Positions 10,746-23,857 of a DNA stretch of 64,000 nt are shown in pieces. Source of the DNA: Sipunculus nudus (lineage: Eukaryota; Annelida; Sipuncula; Golfingiida; Sipunculidae); assembly GCA_026874595.1 (NCBI GenBank), contig CM049320.1, forward strand, positions 40,387,214-40,451,213, written 5' to 3'. Numbering within the stretch: the first letter of the stretch is position 1; every line of letters begins with the position of its first letter. The translations under genes were made by a program, and so were the position numbers. Below the pieces are notes generated by a model. It worked only from the letters and a program-made list of their open reading frames with translations. It searched no databases and was not told where the DNA came from.

Positions 10746-11280
10746 TGTACCCTAATTTATTATTACAGTATTGGCCATTATTATAATATTGGCCGTTTTT
10801 ACCAAACAAGGCCTACAGCCTAATGCGAACCTGTGCAATGAGATTACACCAGGTATAATGCTTCAATGCTGGACCATTACTTTTCAAGAACATGTGTAAC
10901 ATGTATATGAACAATGCAAGTACTAAACACTTAGAACAAGAAACAAGCAAACATCACTATTGAAATTCTGGCATCGGTGCCCACAACACAAAAACTAGAA
11001 TACGAGTAGTCAACAAGCGACTACGTGTATCCGCCAAAATCAGAGTGGGACGGGTGAAGTGAGGCATGGATTGAGTGGCAAGGGGAAATAGAGTGAGGTG
11101 TGTTGCATAATAACCTGGATGTCTGCAGGTGAAATGTGTATGTAGGTTGCCCAACCTACCATAAAATCCAGAAAGCTGTCCAAGTTGTATACATATGCAA
11201 AATTTTAGGCAGATAATTCAAACCACTACTTGTATATGAGTGAATTTATCCCACAGCAGAAAAACAGAAGGACGCTGTGC
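10746..11280. other. transition into the GGCGCC-repeat region
   Basis: No gene was recognised. From about 11160 onward fragments of the next repeat family (CCAGAAAGCTGTCCAAG, TGCAAAATTT.AGG) appear. Confidence 0.4.
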
Positions 11281-12600
11281 AAAAATGGTGGCAGGTGGCG
11301 CCACAAATTTTGTGTATGATTAAGAGCTATGTGAGATCTATATAATGCAAAATTTCAGGGGGATATGTCAAACCAGTCCTGAGGTATAAGCCTGAATGTC
11401 TGCAGCGTATACATAAATGTAGGTGGCGCCACCTGCAACAAAATCCAGAAAGCTATCCAAGATGCTCAATTTTGCCTAATCTTTCAAATGGTTCCTGAGA
11501 TATGGAGCTTGGATGTCTGTAGCATAAATGTGAATAAAGGCGGCGCCACCTGTCATAAAATCAAGAAAGCTGTCAAGGATGTATAAACCTGCAAAATTTC
11601 AGGTGGATAAGTCAAACCACTGCCGAGACATGAGAAATTTCATCCCAAGGCAGATGAACAAATGGACGCTGTGCAAAAATGGTTGCAGGTGGCGCCACCA
11701 GTTTTGCGTATGATAAAGAGCTATGTGAGATCTATACACATGCAAAATTTTGACCGAACTGGTAAAACGGTTCTCGAGATATGAGCTTGGATGTCTGCAG
11801 CTTAAACGTGAATGTAGAAGGCGCCACCTGTCATCAGATCAAGAAAGCTGTCAAGAATGTATACACATGCAAAATTTCAGGTGGATAAGTCCAACCAATG
11901 CAGAGATGAGTGATTTTATCCCAAGTCAGATGAACAGATGGACGCTGTGCAAAAATGGTTGCAGGTGGCGCCACCATTTTTAGTTCATGTAATAAAGCTA
12001 TTCAAGGGTTACATTTGTACAAAATTTTTAGCCTGATCGGTCAAACGGTTCCCGAGATATGAGGGTTTATGTTTGGAAGCAGACGCACAAATGGACGCTG
12101 GGCAGAGAGGAAAGGTCAGAGGTCAACCAAAACTGAGGGCGCAGCAGTTCACATGTGACCCGATCATAATTCCGAATTTTAAAAAAATTCTGCCCAGTGG
12201 TTACGGAGGAGTTCTCGGGAAACCTATGCGGCAGTGGCGGTCGCAGCGGCTTACATAGTAAAACATAGTATCCACAAAACTCTGTTATGGCGGATACTAT
12301 GATTGTAGCTGGCACCACCAGTCTTGTATACAACGAAAAGATGTATACATATGTCCAATGTCAGACTGATATGTCAAACCCCTCCTGTGAAATAAGCAGG
12401 GCCATTCACTGTGCAAAAATTATTGTAGGTGGCGCCACAAGTCTTGTACACTATAAAGCTACCCGAAATGTATTAACATGCCCAATTTTACGCTGATGTA
12501 TCAAATTCTTCTGTAGAAATAAGCAGGCGCATACACTGCAAAAGTAAATGTAGGTGGCACCACCTGTCTTGTAAATGAGAATACCATCAAAGTCGCATGG
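11160..12600. repeat. diverged tandem repeats with GGTGGCGCCACC core
   Basis: The palindromic core, intact or lightly mutated, recurs near 11294, 11422, 11540, 11688, 11817, 11963, 12307, 12427 and 12552, spaced about 118-148 bp through 11963. Between cores, two alternating segment types appear: one with GGACGCTGTGCAAAAATGG and one with AAGAAAGCTGTCAAG / TGCAAAATTTCAGG. Stop codons are frequent in all frames, so it is not coding now. Recognisable divergence between units indicates an old array. A single core also occurs at 14044. Confidence 0.8.
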
Positions 12601-13500
12601 ACAGGTCAAAATATCAGGCCAATACATCAAACTTCCCCAGAGTTTGATGCACTGGGCTGACGAGGCTTAGGTGAGTAAGGCAGTTGCCTACGAGTGAACT
12701 GTGACAAATTGCTGCCTCAAGCTACTGCACTGAGTTAACTCTTGACCTGCACCTGGCTAGACTGAGTGAACATTTGACCTGTACTTGGCTGCTCTCAGAA
12801 AACTCTTAACCTGTTGCATAATCTGACACAGTTGGCAGTCTGCCAAAGCTATAAATAGATCCAGGCTGAACAAATCTGATGCAAGGAGCAGTCTGCCAAA
12901 GCTATTAATAGAATGCAGCTACTGCACTGAGTGAACTCTTGACCTATACATGGCTGCACTTCTTCCAATCCAGGCACTGTGGCAAAACTATTTATAGAGC
13001 TGACATCATCTTGGCTAATGGCCAACATCAAGGCACTCGCAATCTGCCAATATTAAACAAAGTGCTGCCATCTGTATACAAAAGTGGTCCCTACTTGAAA
13101 TAACTTTGAAATTAATTTTCCCAATACAAAATGCTTTACAGCTGACTTTTTTATAAAAAAAAGAAATTAAGAATACATGTAAAATTATTACATTTAATAC
13201 AAATTATTACTTAATTGAATTAAGTTAAGTAGGGATACCAATAATTTATAATCCATGTACAGTTGTATAAATATAGCCACAGAGAGCTGGATATCCATGA
13301 ATATCCCATTGCCTGGTATGATGAATAACCTATATCATAAATCTAATTTTTTAAAATGCTTTTAGAAAACTTTCTTGTCAATATTAACAAAAGATAACCT
13401 GAAATCTATGTCTAGTGGCATGATGTAATAGATGCTGATAAACTGGTGCCAGGCTAGATGTAACAGCATCACACAGCTAACATATATGGTAAAATGACTC
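12601..13500. other. low-order repeated DNA, no gene
   Basis: Within 12660-13010 short phrases recur (GCTACTGCACTGAGT, AACTCTTGACCT, GCAGTCTGCCAAAGCTAT), showing local duplication. After 13060 the sequence is AT-rich and unremarkable. Confidence 0.5.
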
Positions 13501-14515
13501 AATTCAATCTCCATAAGTCAGCCAAAAATCATTAATTTGGAACCATTAATGGCAATTATTATAAGAATTATTGTAGGGGTTATTCTCGTAAAATATTTAA
13601 CAAACTGGCTTCAGTGGCAACAGTCGAAAAACGTTTCGCAGGTTTATAACTCATATAGGAAGATACAGCAAACTGGCTAAGTTCAGCTTCCCGTAACTCA
13701 GCCAAAAATCACTGAACCAAAACCACTTGAACAAACTTGAATTATCAACATCTGAGGATAATTAATGTGTGAGATTTAAGAAATTGGCCCAGTAGTTTTT
13801 GAGAAGATCTTTGTAGCCACTGAACTAAAATGGGCTGTTATGGCATATGACTATATTCAGCTTCCCATAACTTAGCAAAAAGTCACTGAACTGAGACCAT
13901 TTAAACAAACTTCAGAAAGCACTACCCTAGGATCATTTCTGTGCGATATTAAACATTTTGGCCTTATGGTTTCAGAGAAGAAGTTTTTTGTAGCCCTCAG
14001 TGTGATACAAGCACTGATGACCCCGTACAAAAAAGCCGATGCAGGTGGCGCCACCAATACCTCAATTTCAGATATGACCTATGTTACCGACAATTTGGTG
14101 ATGATAGCTCCAGCCGTTTCTGAGATTTAAATTTTAATATGCTTTTTTGGACAGATGACAAAGTTCAACCTCCTGTTACTCGGCCAAAAATCTCTGAACC
14201 GGAACCAATCAAACAAACTTGAGAGAGATTGTTCCAGGGATCATTTTTTGTGAAATATAGGACAATTTGGCTGGACAGTTTCGGAGCAGAAATATTTTTA
14301 AAGCTTTTTTAGCTTTTCCCCCATAAAATCTAAGAAAATGCTTTAAGAAAAAAAAAATAAACAAAATCCGATATAGTTTTTTGGATGACTGATTATTTGC
14401 AAAAACTTTGGTGATGCTAGCTCCTGCTGTTTTTGAGACAGCTATGGTTAACGTACAGACGACGCACAACGCACGACACACGACGGACGACGCCGCACCA
14501 TAGCATAAGCTCACA
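13500..14515. repeat. diverged repeat family with ...ACGACGGACGAC tail
   Basis: A phrase of the form CAGCCAAAAATCACTGAACC...CAAACTTGA recurs near 13515, 13694, 13869 and 14177, each followed by a TTTCNGAGAAGAAG-like segment. The block ends with GACGGACGACGCCGCACC and CATAGCATAAGCTCAC at about 14490-14515. From general knowledge, endings of this type are abundant in bivalve genomes, which supports a mollusc origin. Confidence 0.6.
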
Positions 14516-17500
14516 GGTTCGCTAAAAATGGCTATTTCTACTACAATATAAGCATTATTGCGATATTAGACGGTTATTACAAAATGGGTCGTAAAAACGA
14601 CCTATAATGGTCGCTTTGTAGTATATAATCATATCTGTGAGATCACAAAATGGAGATACATATTCTAAAAAAGTGTTGTTTTCATATTATTTTCTTTTAT
14701 TTAAACATTTGAATAGAATCACACATTTTAATTGAATAAAATTTTAATTCCTGGCAAGTGCAACTAAATTTCGTTGTGACTAATTGATGTAATTGGCACT
14801 GTACCCAGGCTTGGAATGAGTCTAAGATATAATAGACTAATTATAGCCATTATAGTTCATTATCGCGAAATATGATGGAAAAATAGAGTGTAACCAAGAA
14901 ATACCATTTCAGCTGTAGTACATCATAATCGGTAAGCTACATATAGATTAAATTTTTTCTTACAATTAAGAAAAAAACTGGAATGTATCAGTTTTGCTCG
15001 CAGAAGATGATGCCATCTGAAGTTTATTTATTGTCGTCAAGGTCACATCATTAATGTTGTTTAAGCACATTACAATTTGTAGGCAAACTCAAATATCAGC
15101 TACAACAATAAGCAAATATTAGTTTAATTACGCGAAGGTAACGCTATCCATCACATAAACGCTATTTTCTATATTTTCTGACTTCAACAGGAAGAACTAA
15201 AAAAGATCAATTTGACTCAAGTCAATATAAGTGGCGACACTTGCAACTAACACTGACATACCAGTCACTGGATCAATATCCTGGGTACTGGTCATAATAT
15301 TATGAATGTAAACACTTGTAACCAGAAAACTTAAGTAAGGCAAAGACAAATTTTATAATAATTAAGCACACCCCATACCTATTAAGTTATCTTTTGTTCA
15401 TCTCCATTGAATAAACCATTGTATGAAAGGAGTTTGTTTTTTTGGTTTGCAGATGTTAGGACCACCTATAGCTTACAAACATAGTACCAGTCCCATCAAT
15501 ATATTCACAGAACATGGTTTTGATAGTTGAAGCCGTACTTGCTGTAATCTATAACCGATATTTCTTTATGTCTGTTGAAGTTGTTACAACCCATAATGTG
15601 AAAACCGGCCCATATTGTAATTACGGCCCATATTGTAATAAAAAAAAACCCATATCTGTTTAAATGAACCAGATTGCCGGTTACCAAGCCTATATGAGCG
15701 AAATATGGCCATGTTAATCCTTTTGTTGAAGGATAATTTTTAAATGTATATATATATAAACACACACATATATATATACATTTTTGGCGTCTGTTTAAAC
15801 TACAGAGCAAATGGATAAACCCATTGATATTACAATTTTACGGCCAGCACAACAGTCTGTGATTTACATGATCTCCCTCAACCGGGGGGAATGACAGGGA
15901 CACAGGTTGCTTTGACCGTTAAGTGAACAAGTGCATTTAAAGATTTAAACAAAAGGATCTTAATGGCAATCTAAAGTACATAGCCCAAGGTAATATTAGT
16001 TGACACTGCAAAGGTTTTGTTTGAGACATACTCCCTGAACTCCTGAGTCAAAGCAGATCAGAATAAAGTAAGTTTTTTTTTCAACAACCGATTTTGTTAA
16101 TTTAGGCTTATCACTAAGCATATTAATATTTGCCTTAATAAACATTGTTTTAAAATAAAACCGGAACAGAATGAGTCATTTCACTCACTGGAAATATAGA
16201 AAACTTTCGGTGCCAGTACATTTCAAAACAGGCTGATATTTTACAAAAAGCTACCACCTCCACACTGCTATCAGGCATTTTTTATCTACATACATACACC
16301 TTTATAAAATCATTGATAGCAATCGTCACCTTCAGACTTAAGGTCAAGTTGAATTGGAAATGAAGGGAAAATTCTATGACTTGGAATTGAATTGAAAAAA
16401 AAGTTAAAATAACATAAATTGGAATTGAAGTTTTCAGAATCTGAATTGATGAACAAAAGTTCCAACTCTCATATTTTCCCCTGTGTCGCTCACTGGGAGT
16501 TGCTGAAGGTCAGTTTGAAAAAATCATTTGTGCAGAATTTAGTTATATTCAAACACAAATGCCTCTCATGGATGACACAAGGAGCATGACAATAATTTAA
16601 ATGCTTCTTAATTACTGTTGTTTGTACCGGTATCAGCATTTTCAGCAAACAGGAGATGAGATATTATAAATATAATAATAAGCTTTTCATACTTACAGTA
16701 ATAATAATGATATGAATTACAGCTATAACAGTAATTATAAAAGAAAGCAAAAGGTTGGAGTAATATGTATTATCTTCTATTACTTCCCATTTCCTCCTGT
16801 GCCATAAAGCATGTGATCAGACAATACTGAACTGACTTGTTCTGGTCCAGTGACTTTCTAGGATAAGCCTATTGTTATAGCATTCTGTGTCCCTGGAGCT
16901 GCTCTACAGTTCTGGTGTGTTCAGACCAGCTGTTATCTATGTAGTGACCAGTTGTTCTGATACCTAGGGCACTTCACTGGTTTTAATACCTTTAGGGCAC
17001 TTCGCTCGACAGAACTAGTAATATCCCACAGACTGCTGGTCTTTGACTGACCTTCCTTTTGTTAGGGAATATACTGTGATCACCCCTCCTTATAATTATG
17101 AGAACTTATATGTTTTTCATCACCAAGAAAAATATTTGCACATATATCAACTGCACTAGGTCATAATGGCCACTCATTTATAATCCAAATATACCATTGT
17201 CCCTAATTAGACAGTTTACCTGATCTTAAGGTACAGTTGCCAAGTAAAACTAGTTAAACCTGTCTGGCTGCTATGATGTACCACATTAAATCGTATAACT
17301 TCATGTTAAATGGGGCCAAATCACCTTTGAAGCGTGTGGCACGGAAAAAGCTTCTTCCCTTTAAAATAAATCTGTAACTTTAAAATAAATCAGGAGATGC
17401 CCTGACTGACTTGGCCCAGAAAATGTAATACATGTTTCCGCTGGCTGCAACACCGCGTAATTCGGATCACGATCGGACCTCCGGCCACGCCGCCTTCTTT

Positions 17501-18607
17501 TGGTAAACAGACACAAGTGTGGACTGTTTTACTAATATAAAGGGCCATAAGGTGTAAAACAGCCGTATGGAGGAACTGAGACTTTTTGCTGGAATGATTT
17601 TGCTGGGAAACTTTTTGTATAAAGCAAAGCCGAACTGACACCGGAAAGAATACGCATAATATTGCTCCTGATCATGTCCCTTTAACAATACCAGTAAATG
17701 AAATATTAAGAAAATGGTATTTCATTAAGTTTTCGAGCAAATTCTACCAAATCTGAATAAAACGTCACAGTAAGTTGTATACTTGTGGAAAAGTAATAAA
17801 ACACCTGTGATAACACACGTTACCCTCCAATGAAATATGTTAAAATGACTGCAACATTTTGAATTTTGAATTGAATTTGAATTTAATAAAAATTATTTGA
17901 ATTCAATTGGAATTGGCATTTTTTCTAGCACATTGATTTAAATTGAAGTTGAGGTTTCATAAAAGTACTCGATTTAGAATTGATTTGAAACTGAAAATTT
18001 GAATTGAACCCAGGACTGGTCTCCTGTTTAGTACCGGGGAACCCTCGGGGTGATGAACTAAATCAGGTACACATGGCATCTGCACTGTTTAATATATGAA
18101 ACTTGAAGCCTGAAACCGTTTACTGATTCAATAATGAAAAAATATATGATTTAGCATATCCATTTTATGCATAAATATTTTCTACCAAATTCATTTTTTT
18201 ATTTGGAATTTTATAATTTTTTTTTTTATTTAAGCTCATTCATAATTGTAAGTTGCGTTTATCCCTAGTTTGGCTCACGTCAAGTCAAATGATGTATACA
18301 TATATTTAACTATTTGTATAAATAAAAATATCACTTAAAAATAAAATGTCAAAACATGGGATCTTCAAGATAATTCTTTGAATTATTATGCCCAAAAATG
18401 TCCACTGATAGTTTCGGTACATGCTCAATTTTATTTTCTAAATAGACGATTATGTAAATATGATTAAGAATTGCATTTGCAATTCAGGTATACACACTGT
18501 TGACTGGGTGAGAGAGAAACAATATCATTATGCTAATTACTATCTCAACTATAATTTAATACTAAAAGATATTTAATTTCGCTACATATGATAATGTAAC
18601 TGTAAAA

Positions 18608-18609
<2 letters not shown>
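14516..18609. other. long AT-rich interval without recognised gene
   Basis: There are no convincing coding frames. Local features: an 18-bp tandem GGCCCATATTGTAAT pair near 15608-15640, a TA/CA tract at 15744-15780, and two GAATTG/AATTTGA-rich low-complexity stretches at about 16340-16450 and 17855-18005 that may be remnants of one element. Confidence 0.45.

Positions 18610-18646
<37 letters not shown>
18610..18646. repeat. (TA)n microsatellite
   Basis: Uninterrupted AT dinucleotide tract. Confidence 0.95.
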
Positions 18647-18648
<2 letters not shown>

Positions 18649-20455
18649 CATATATTTCACCATTTTATAAAATTGTTTCAGAATCTCCGCATTTTTTTTA
18701 TCGTTTCTGAAAAGTACAGGGATTTAAGTCGTCTTGATTAACAATATTTCATTTTTAGTGCCATATCTGGCTTAATAATTAACTAAATAATATGGACATT
18801 ATTTTTCAACTCCACTGGAGCAGACATCTAAAGGTGTTAAAATTATAATAAGCATCTGGCTTTGGAAGCAAAGTTTATTGATTAGCAGCATCAACCTCTA
18901 CAGGTGATGTATGAAGGTCTGATATGTATTCAGGTAAACAGTAGTCATTGAATGCCCGAATGCTTTATCAGCCTGTGTTAAACTTCGCTACAGGCGTGTC
19001 TAAAATCCATGCAGTGCCTGAAAAACCAAAATAATAAAATGTGCTCTCCAAACAGAAATAGCACAACACTGTGCATGCAGAGTTGACAAATTTATATAAA
19101 TCCTATTATAACTTGAAATAGACTGGTTTCAATGTTACACTGTAAAAGCCAAGATAATTTTAAAATGTATTTTTATTTTTTAAATGCAATAATTTCGGAA
19201 ACACATATCAAATATATTTCATTTTTAAAATGTATTAATTTGAGAGAAACACTGGAAAAGAAAATATAATTTCAAAATTTATTTTATTTTTTAAGATTCA
19301 TTAATTTCAGAGAATATGTAAGAACATGCTATCTCCCATAATCCTGTGCAGCACAAAATTTTTGGTCATGCCTTATTGACATCAAACACTCACCCATCAT
19401 GGGATGGTCAAAGAATGATTCGTATAAATTTGTCAGGGAAAAATATGTACGTCTGAGTAAAAATTTTAAAAAAATTATCTAAATTTCTACAACTTGTAAT
19501 CCTATTATCCACCAACATCACTCATATCTAACCATGCATCGATAAAATTGTCAAATCATAACAGCGAAATGTATACCTTAAAAACAAAGAGCTGCCACTC
19601 TTGAAAATATATATGACATCTTTCAGCAATCTTAATGGGATATATTTTAAATTTCTTTTGTTTTGTTTCATTGAACATATTATAATTAGCAGCTATAAGG
19701 TAGGTGTGCACGTAACAATGTGCAACATAAAATTTTACGATCAAAATGCTTACAATGATCCAAAACTTTACTGTTTTCTTGGTGTTATTAAAATAAAAGA
19801 TGTGTTTAGGTATAGAGCCTTGGCTTTAAGGGCGCACTTTTTACAAATGATAATGAAGATTACCATAACCATATGATAAATGTAATAAAATGTTACAAAT
19901 TAGTATTGCTATCAGTTTTCTATGCATTAATAGGAATAATCAATGATTTAAGACCTTGCTGAACTGCACCGTTCTTTTTTTTCAAATTCACCAACTGGCT
20001 TTGATCCTGGAGGTTTTGGAGGGGTCTGAACTAGACTTTTCAGTTTTAAACTAGTCATCATAACCTCGAGTTTTCGACTAATGGTAAATTTAATATAGTA
20101 TTGGTACCATAAAATAAACTCACCTGACCGACGACGTTTACACTGTTTTCATTGCCGTAACATCAGATGTCTGACGGCGCTCCAGTGGACAGCGCGTGGC
20201 TTCTGTAATAACGCTAAGAATCCATGAAAAACCCACTGGTTACCGACACGAATCCAGTACAGAGTGTACAAGCTTATTCATTGAAAGATATTTTACCAGG
20301 TGAACGCTGACAATTAAACCAGTGACACAGTCACAAACTCCACAATCAGATCAATATATTGCCATATTCTGAAAGCTTCTCTTGCTGTGTTTATTTTTTT
20401 TTACCTGGCTGTTGATATAATGCACAAATACATCACGATCTGCCCCATGTCTATG
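18647..20455. other. AT-rich interval; short diverged tandem at 19140-19330
   Basis: Three loose copies of a TTTTAAAATGTATT...AATTTCNGA phrase occur at about 19155-19320. Otherwise no gene or clear repeat was seen. Confidence 0.4.
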
Positions 20456-20708
20456 TCTGCAGGGGTAGCAGGAACTCTCGGCCCCGGAGACACACGAACC
20501 GGAGACACGCGGCCCAAGTGACTCTCGGTCCCAGAGACACTCGCCCAAGAGACACTCGGCCCCAGAGAAAGTCGGCCCCTGAGCATGATGAGGTAGCGAA
20601 ACTCGGCCCCAAGGCCGTCGGTCGGTCCCAAAGACGCTCGGCCCACAGGTCCGATTCAAGCCCCGGGGAACCTCTCGTTAACACATTTGTTCCCGCAGTT
20701 ATATTGAG
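20456..20708 (-). repeat. left arm of a ~250-bp inverted repeat pair
   Basis: The reverse complement of this segment aligns along its whole length with 21733-21976. It runs from GGGAACAA.TGTGTTAACGAG, through CCGGGGCTTGAAT and GGGACCGACCGACGGCCT, to GAGAGTTCCTG and CTGCAG. The GC-rich centre is a run of 15-17-bp units of the type GGGGCCGAGTGTCTCT. Base composition is very unlike the AT-rich surroundings. Confidence 0.85.
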
Positions 20709-21525
20709 TCGCCCTTGCTCATTTTAATGAAATTTTAGTTAAATGTCTGGCCAAAGTTAAACCATTACATAATTTTAATCTCCAAATTCTTCTTGAAATG
20801 TTATAAAATATGTTTATGTTTAAAGTATCCGATGGCATTTTGTGTTAATTTTGTATTGTGTAAGACAGGACAGCAAAACTTTAATGTGATTATTCCACTG
20901 AAAAAAAAAATTTATTTGTATGTTTAACTTCCGTTTGAAAAACGAATTTTCAGAAATTGGGCATTCGGAAATACGGCGATCTACTGTATTTTCAAAAAAT
21001 TATGTACCGAGGTTAGTTTATAAAATTGCCGATTTCAAGCCTTTTGGACACTTTTCCTGAGGGGTAATTTTTGAAATATGATCTCCATGAATCACTTTAT
21101 CAGAAAATGGCATCAAACATAATAATGACGGGGGTGCAACAAAACTTAAAATTTTAGGATTGGCCCCAGGACTATCTTTCTTCATTTTTTCTCTGTTTCC
21201 TTTGTCTTTCATTCATTCAGCCACCAGCATGTCCAACTGGCTTGGTAATGACTTCTTGGTTATTTGATTATGGATATGCTCAATCAGTGGTCTACCGAAC
21301 TTACTATGCACACAGTGGTCATTGTTATGACTGCACTAATCACTTCCATTGAGTTTACAAAGACGGCAATCAACCTTTGATCAAACCGTGGTAAATGGCG
21401 TCAGTTTCTCTTGTTTTATCCGTCGGTTTCTTTATTCATTAATATAAAGCATTATAAAGATTATTCCAGCGTAATACACAAAAAAATTATAAACACTGAA
21501 TTTATATGAATCCTATTGTTAAATG

Positions 21526-21586
<61 letters not shown>

Positions 21587-21732
21587 TCTTTATCAATGCG
21601 GAGCGATTGTACAACATCATTTATTCAGTCAGCAATATGAATTTCAAATAAAATATTTATATGTATTCAAGTACCGGCATTTGTAGACGACCAAGGTACT
21701 ACTCCATTCATGCCGAGTCGATCTAGCTTGTT
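20709..21732. other. spacer between inverted arms
   Basis: AT-rich, with a (TA)n tract at 21529-21584. No coding frame with recognisable motifs, so if the arms are element termini the element is non-autonomous. Confidence 0.5.
21529..21584. repeat. (TA)n microsatellite
   Basis: Uninterrupted AT dinucleotide tract of about 56 bp. Confidence 0.95.
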
Positions 21733-21976
21733 ACTACGGGAACAATTGTGTTAACGAGGAGTTTCCCGGGGCTTGAATACGACATGTGGGCCGAGTGTCT
21801 CTGGGACCGACCGACGGCCTCGGGGCCGATTGTCGCTAGATTCCCATGCTCAGAAGCCGACTGTCTCTGGGGCCGAGTGTCTCTTGGGCCGAGTGTCTCT
21901 GGGGCCGAGAGTCGCTCGGGCCGAGTGCCTTGGGGCGAGTGTCTCTGGGGCCGAGAGTTCCTGTATTCGTCTGCAG
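21733..21976 (+). repeat. right arm of the inverted repeat pair
   Basis: Counterpart of 20456-20708 in opposite orientation. It contains six to seven GGCCGAG-containing units between 21855 and 21960. Several apparent open frames across both arms are products of this GC-rich repeat, not genes. Confidence 0.85.
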
Positions 21977-22129
21977 GTCATTTATGACATTTATGACACA
22001 CAACTGGACATCCCTTTCACCAAACTTTAACAGCTAAATATATAAAGAAAGAAATTATAGAAATACTAAATAAAAAACACCACAACCATACCTACACATT
22101 AAGCCAGGTTCACATATTTTTGCTTTCAG

Positions 22130-22735
22130 GAAATCTTCAATTTCGGCAAGCATGTTGGTCAGTTGCTTAAGTCTGTTTGTTGCTTGCTGGAATCTTCGAT
22201 TTGGCAAGAATGTTGGTCAGTTCCGTTTGTCTGTTTGTTACTTGCCGGAATCAAAGGCCATAGTTTTGCAGGAATCCTGATGAAACTGGTACATATAATG
22301 TCTCACACTCGGATATCTCGAAATAAATTTTCATTCTCCGGATATGGTCGCTAGGGTGCGTTGCACTCGAACCTCCCCGACATATCATTTTCTGACCATG
22401 TCTTCAAAACTATGCACCTGAATTACATAAACTATAGCTTATTTTCTTCCTTCGGGTCTTCTTCATAACTTGATAAGGTGATCTTGTCTCAAGCTTGTGT
22501 CACTTTTCAGTAAGTCTGTCTGTTTGTCAGTTGTCCTCAAATTGCCTGCTTGCTGGATCTTGCGACTTACAGTTAGCAATCTTCAGGCCACAGTTTTGCA
22601 GGAATCCTTTTGAAATTGGTACATTTAATTTCTTACACTAATATCTCGAAAGTGATTTTTAATTTTTGGGATATGGCCGCTACGGGACGCTGCGGTAGAA
22701 CCTCCACACCATATAATTTTTATATAACTCCAAAT
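22130..22735. repeat. two diverged copies of a ~200-bp repeat
   Basis: The segments at about 22155-22385 and 22500-22715 share GTCTGTTTGT, GGCCAYAGTTTTGCAGGAATC, ACTGGTACAT (ATTGGTACAT in the second copy), ATATCTCGAAA, GGATATGG and CGAACCTCC/GTAGAACCTCC in the same order. Smaller pieces of the first part are themselves duplicated (GGAATCTTCGATTTGGCAAG near 22130 and 22188). Non-coding. Confidence 0.7.
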
Positions 22736-23170
22736 CTATAAATCTTTTTTATTCCTAACGAATAGTACACACAATAAAGTACATTGAATATAAAGACAAA
22801 ATGTAAACAAATTTGCAAGTCATACATACAAAACAGATACAAATAACAAAGGTGCATTACAGATATAAAACTGTTGTTGGAAATGTGGGTTAAATGGATT
22901 TTTATCTTATACTGTTTTATTAATTTTCTATACATATGTTTCAAAAGTTCATCCACTTTTGATTATGTTTCTCTTTTTTGCCATTCGCACTCGCAATTTG
23001 TTTTTTTTTCTATTTATAAATATGCGACATAACTTTTATACACAAAGAATGTTGGTATCTTCTCTCTACATTTGCAATTATATATATCATATTTTGATAA
23101 TAGTGATACAGTATCCATAACAGAAAGTTGTTAATCCTTGCATTACTATTGATACCTATGCCATAAAACT
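22736..23170. other. unassigned AT-rich DNA
   Basis: No gene or array was seen. Confidence 0.4.
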
Positions 23171-23175
23171 AACCC

Positions 23176-23451
23176 GGAAGGTGCGAAATCATGGAGTTAT
23201 TTTGAAATCATATGAAACAAAAGGCACAAATCAGTTTAACATGTAAGAGTGCTTATTTCAATCTGTACAACCTTGGGCGGGTCCGCAAATATCTCTCTAA
23301 GTCAACTGCTGCACAGTTAGCACAGAGTTTGATTGTGTCGAGGTTTGATGTTTGTAATTCCCTTATATATGGAGTACCCAAATCCCAGATGTTAAGACTG
23401 CAAAGAATTCAAAATCAGACGGCTCGCATTGTATCCAGATGTCCAAAACGT
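23176..23451 (+). pseudogene. LINE reverse transcriptase C-terminal fragment, left half
   Basis: The plus-strand translation has the order expected after the catalytic palm of Jockey/CR1-type LINEs: a VRN.GVIL-like segment, CKSAYFNLYNLGRVRKYLS, then SLIVSRFDVCNSLIYGVP and LQRIQNQTARIV. The frame is cut at 23451 by the Ty3/gypsy insertion. It resumes at 30822 in the same frame once the 4-bp target duplication is counted only once, with an LFELHWL-like block. The N-terminal RT and endonuclease are absent, so this was already a 5'-truncated LINE when it was hit. Confidence 0.85.
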
Positions 23452-23840
23452 TGTAACTGCCCGCCTGTCTCCACCCTGGGTTGAGTATCACCTTATCTGG
23501 GTGATCATTAACCTGGGTACTGTATGGCGGTCAGTGACCTTTTCCCCTGCCGAGCACACACGTGGTGAAGGGCAGAGAGAACGGGTGCCAGTCGACTTCC
23601 ATCTGAGACAGAAGAGTTGGTTTGCTGATTCAAAGCACCATCTTCTGTACATCCAGGAGTCAGCCTTGGCAACCTTGGTATGTGCTTTATCCCTTGTACT
23701 TAAGACCATATGCAGTTTGATAATTGTTAAAGTTTTTAGTTGTGTTTATAACCCTATATATTTGTTGTGGTTCTTTGAATTTCCCAGTCAGATAGAAAAA
23801 AAAACGAAAATCCTGTCCTCAGAATTAGAAATCCCTTACA
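23452..23840 (+). repeat. 5' LTR (389 bp)
   Basis: Begins TGTAAC and ends CTTACA, so the ends carry the canonical TG..CA and a 5-bp inverted TGTAA/TTACA. A CCTATATATTTG stretch at about 23753-23764 is the best TATA candidate. It lacks a 7-bp GGTTTGG-type segment present in the 3' LTR. Confidence 0.95.
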
Positions 23841-23842
23841 AC

Positions 23843-23857
23843 TGGCGAGCATAAGCC
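23843..23857 (+). other. putative primer binding site
   Basis: TGGCGAGCATAAGCC starts two bases after the 5' LTR. The leading TGG complements a tRNA 3' CCA, as expected for minus-strand priming. I cannot assign the primer tRNA with confidence. Confidence 0.55.

Noticed and set aside
20351-20727. Several overlapping open frames on both strands
   Set aside because: All arise from the GC-rich inverted repeat arm, which lacks stops; the same happens at 21748-22037.
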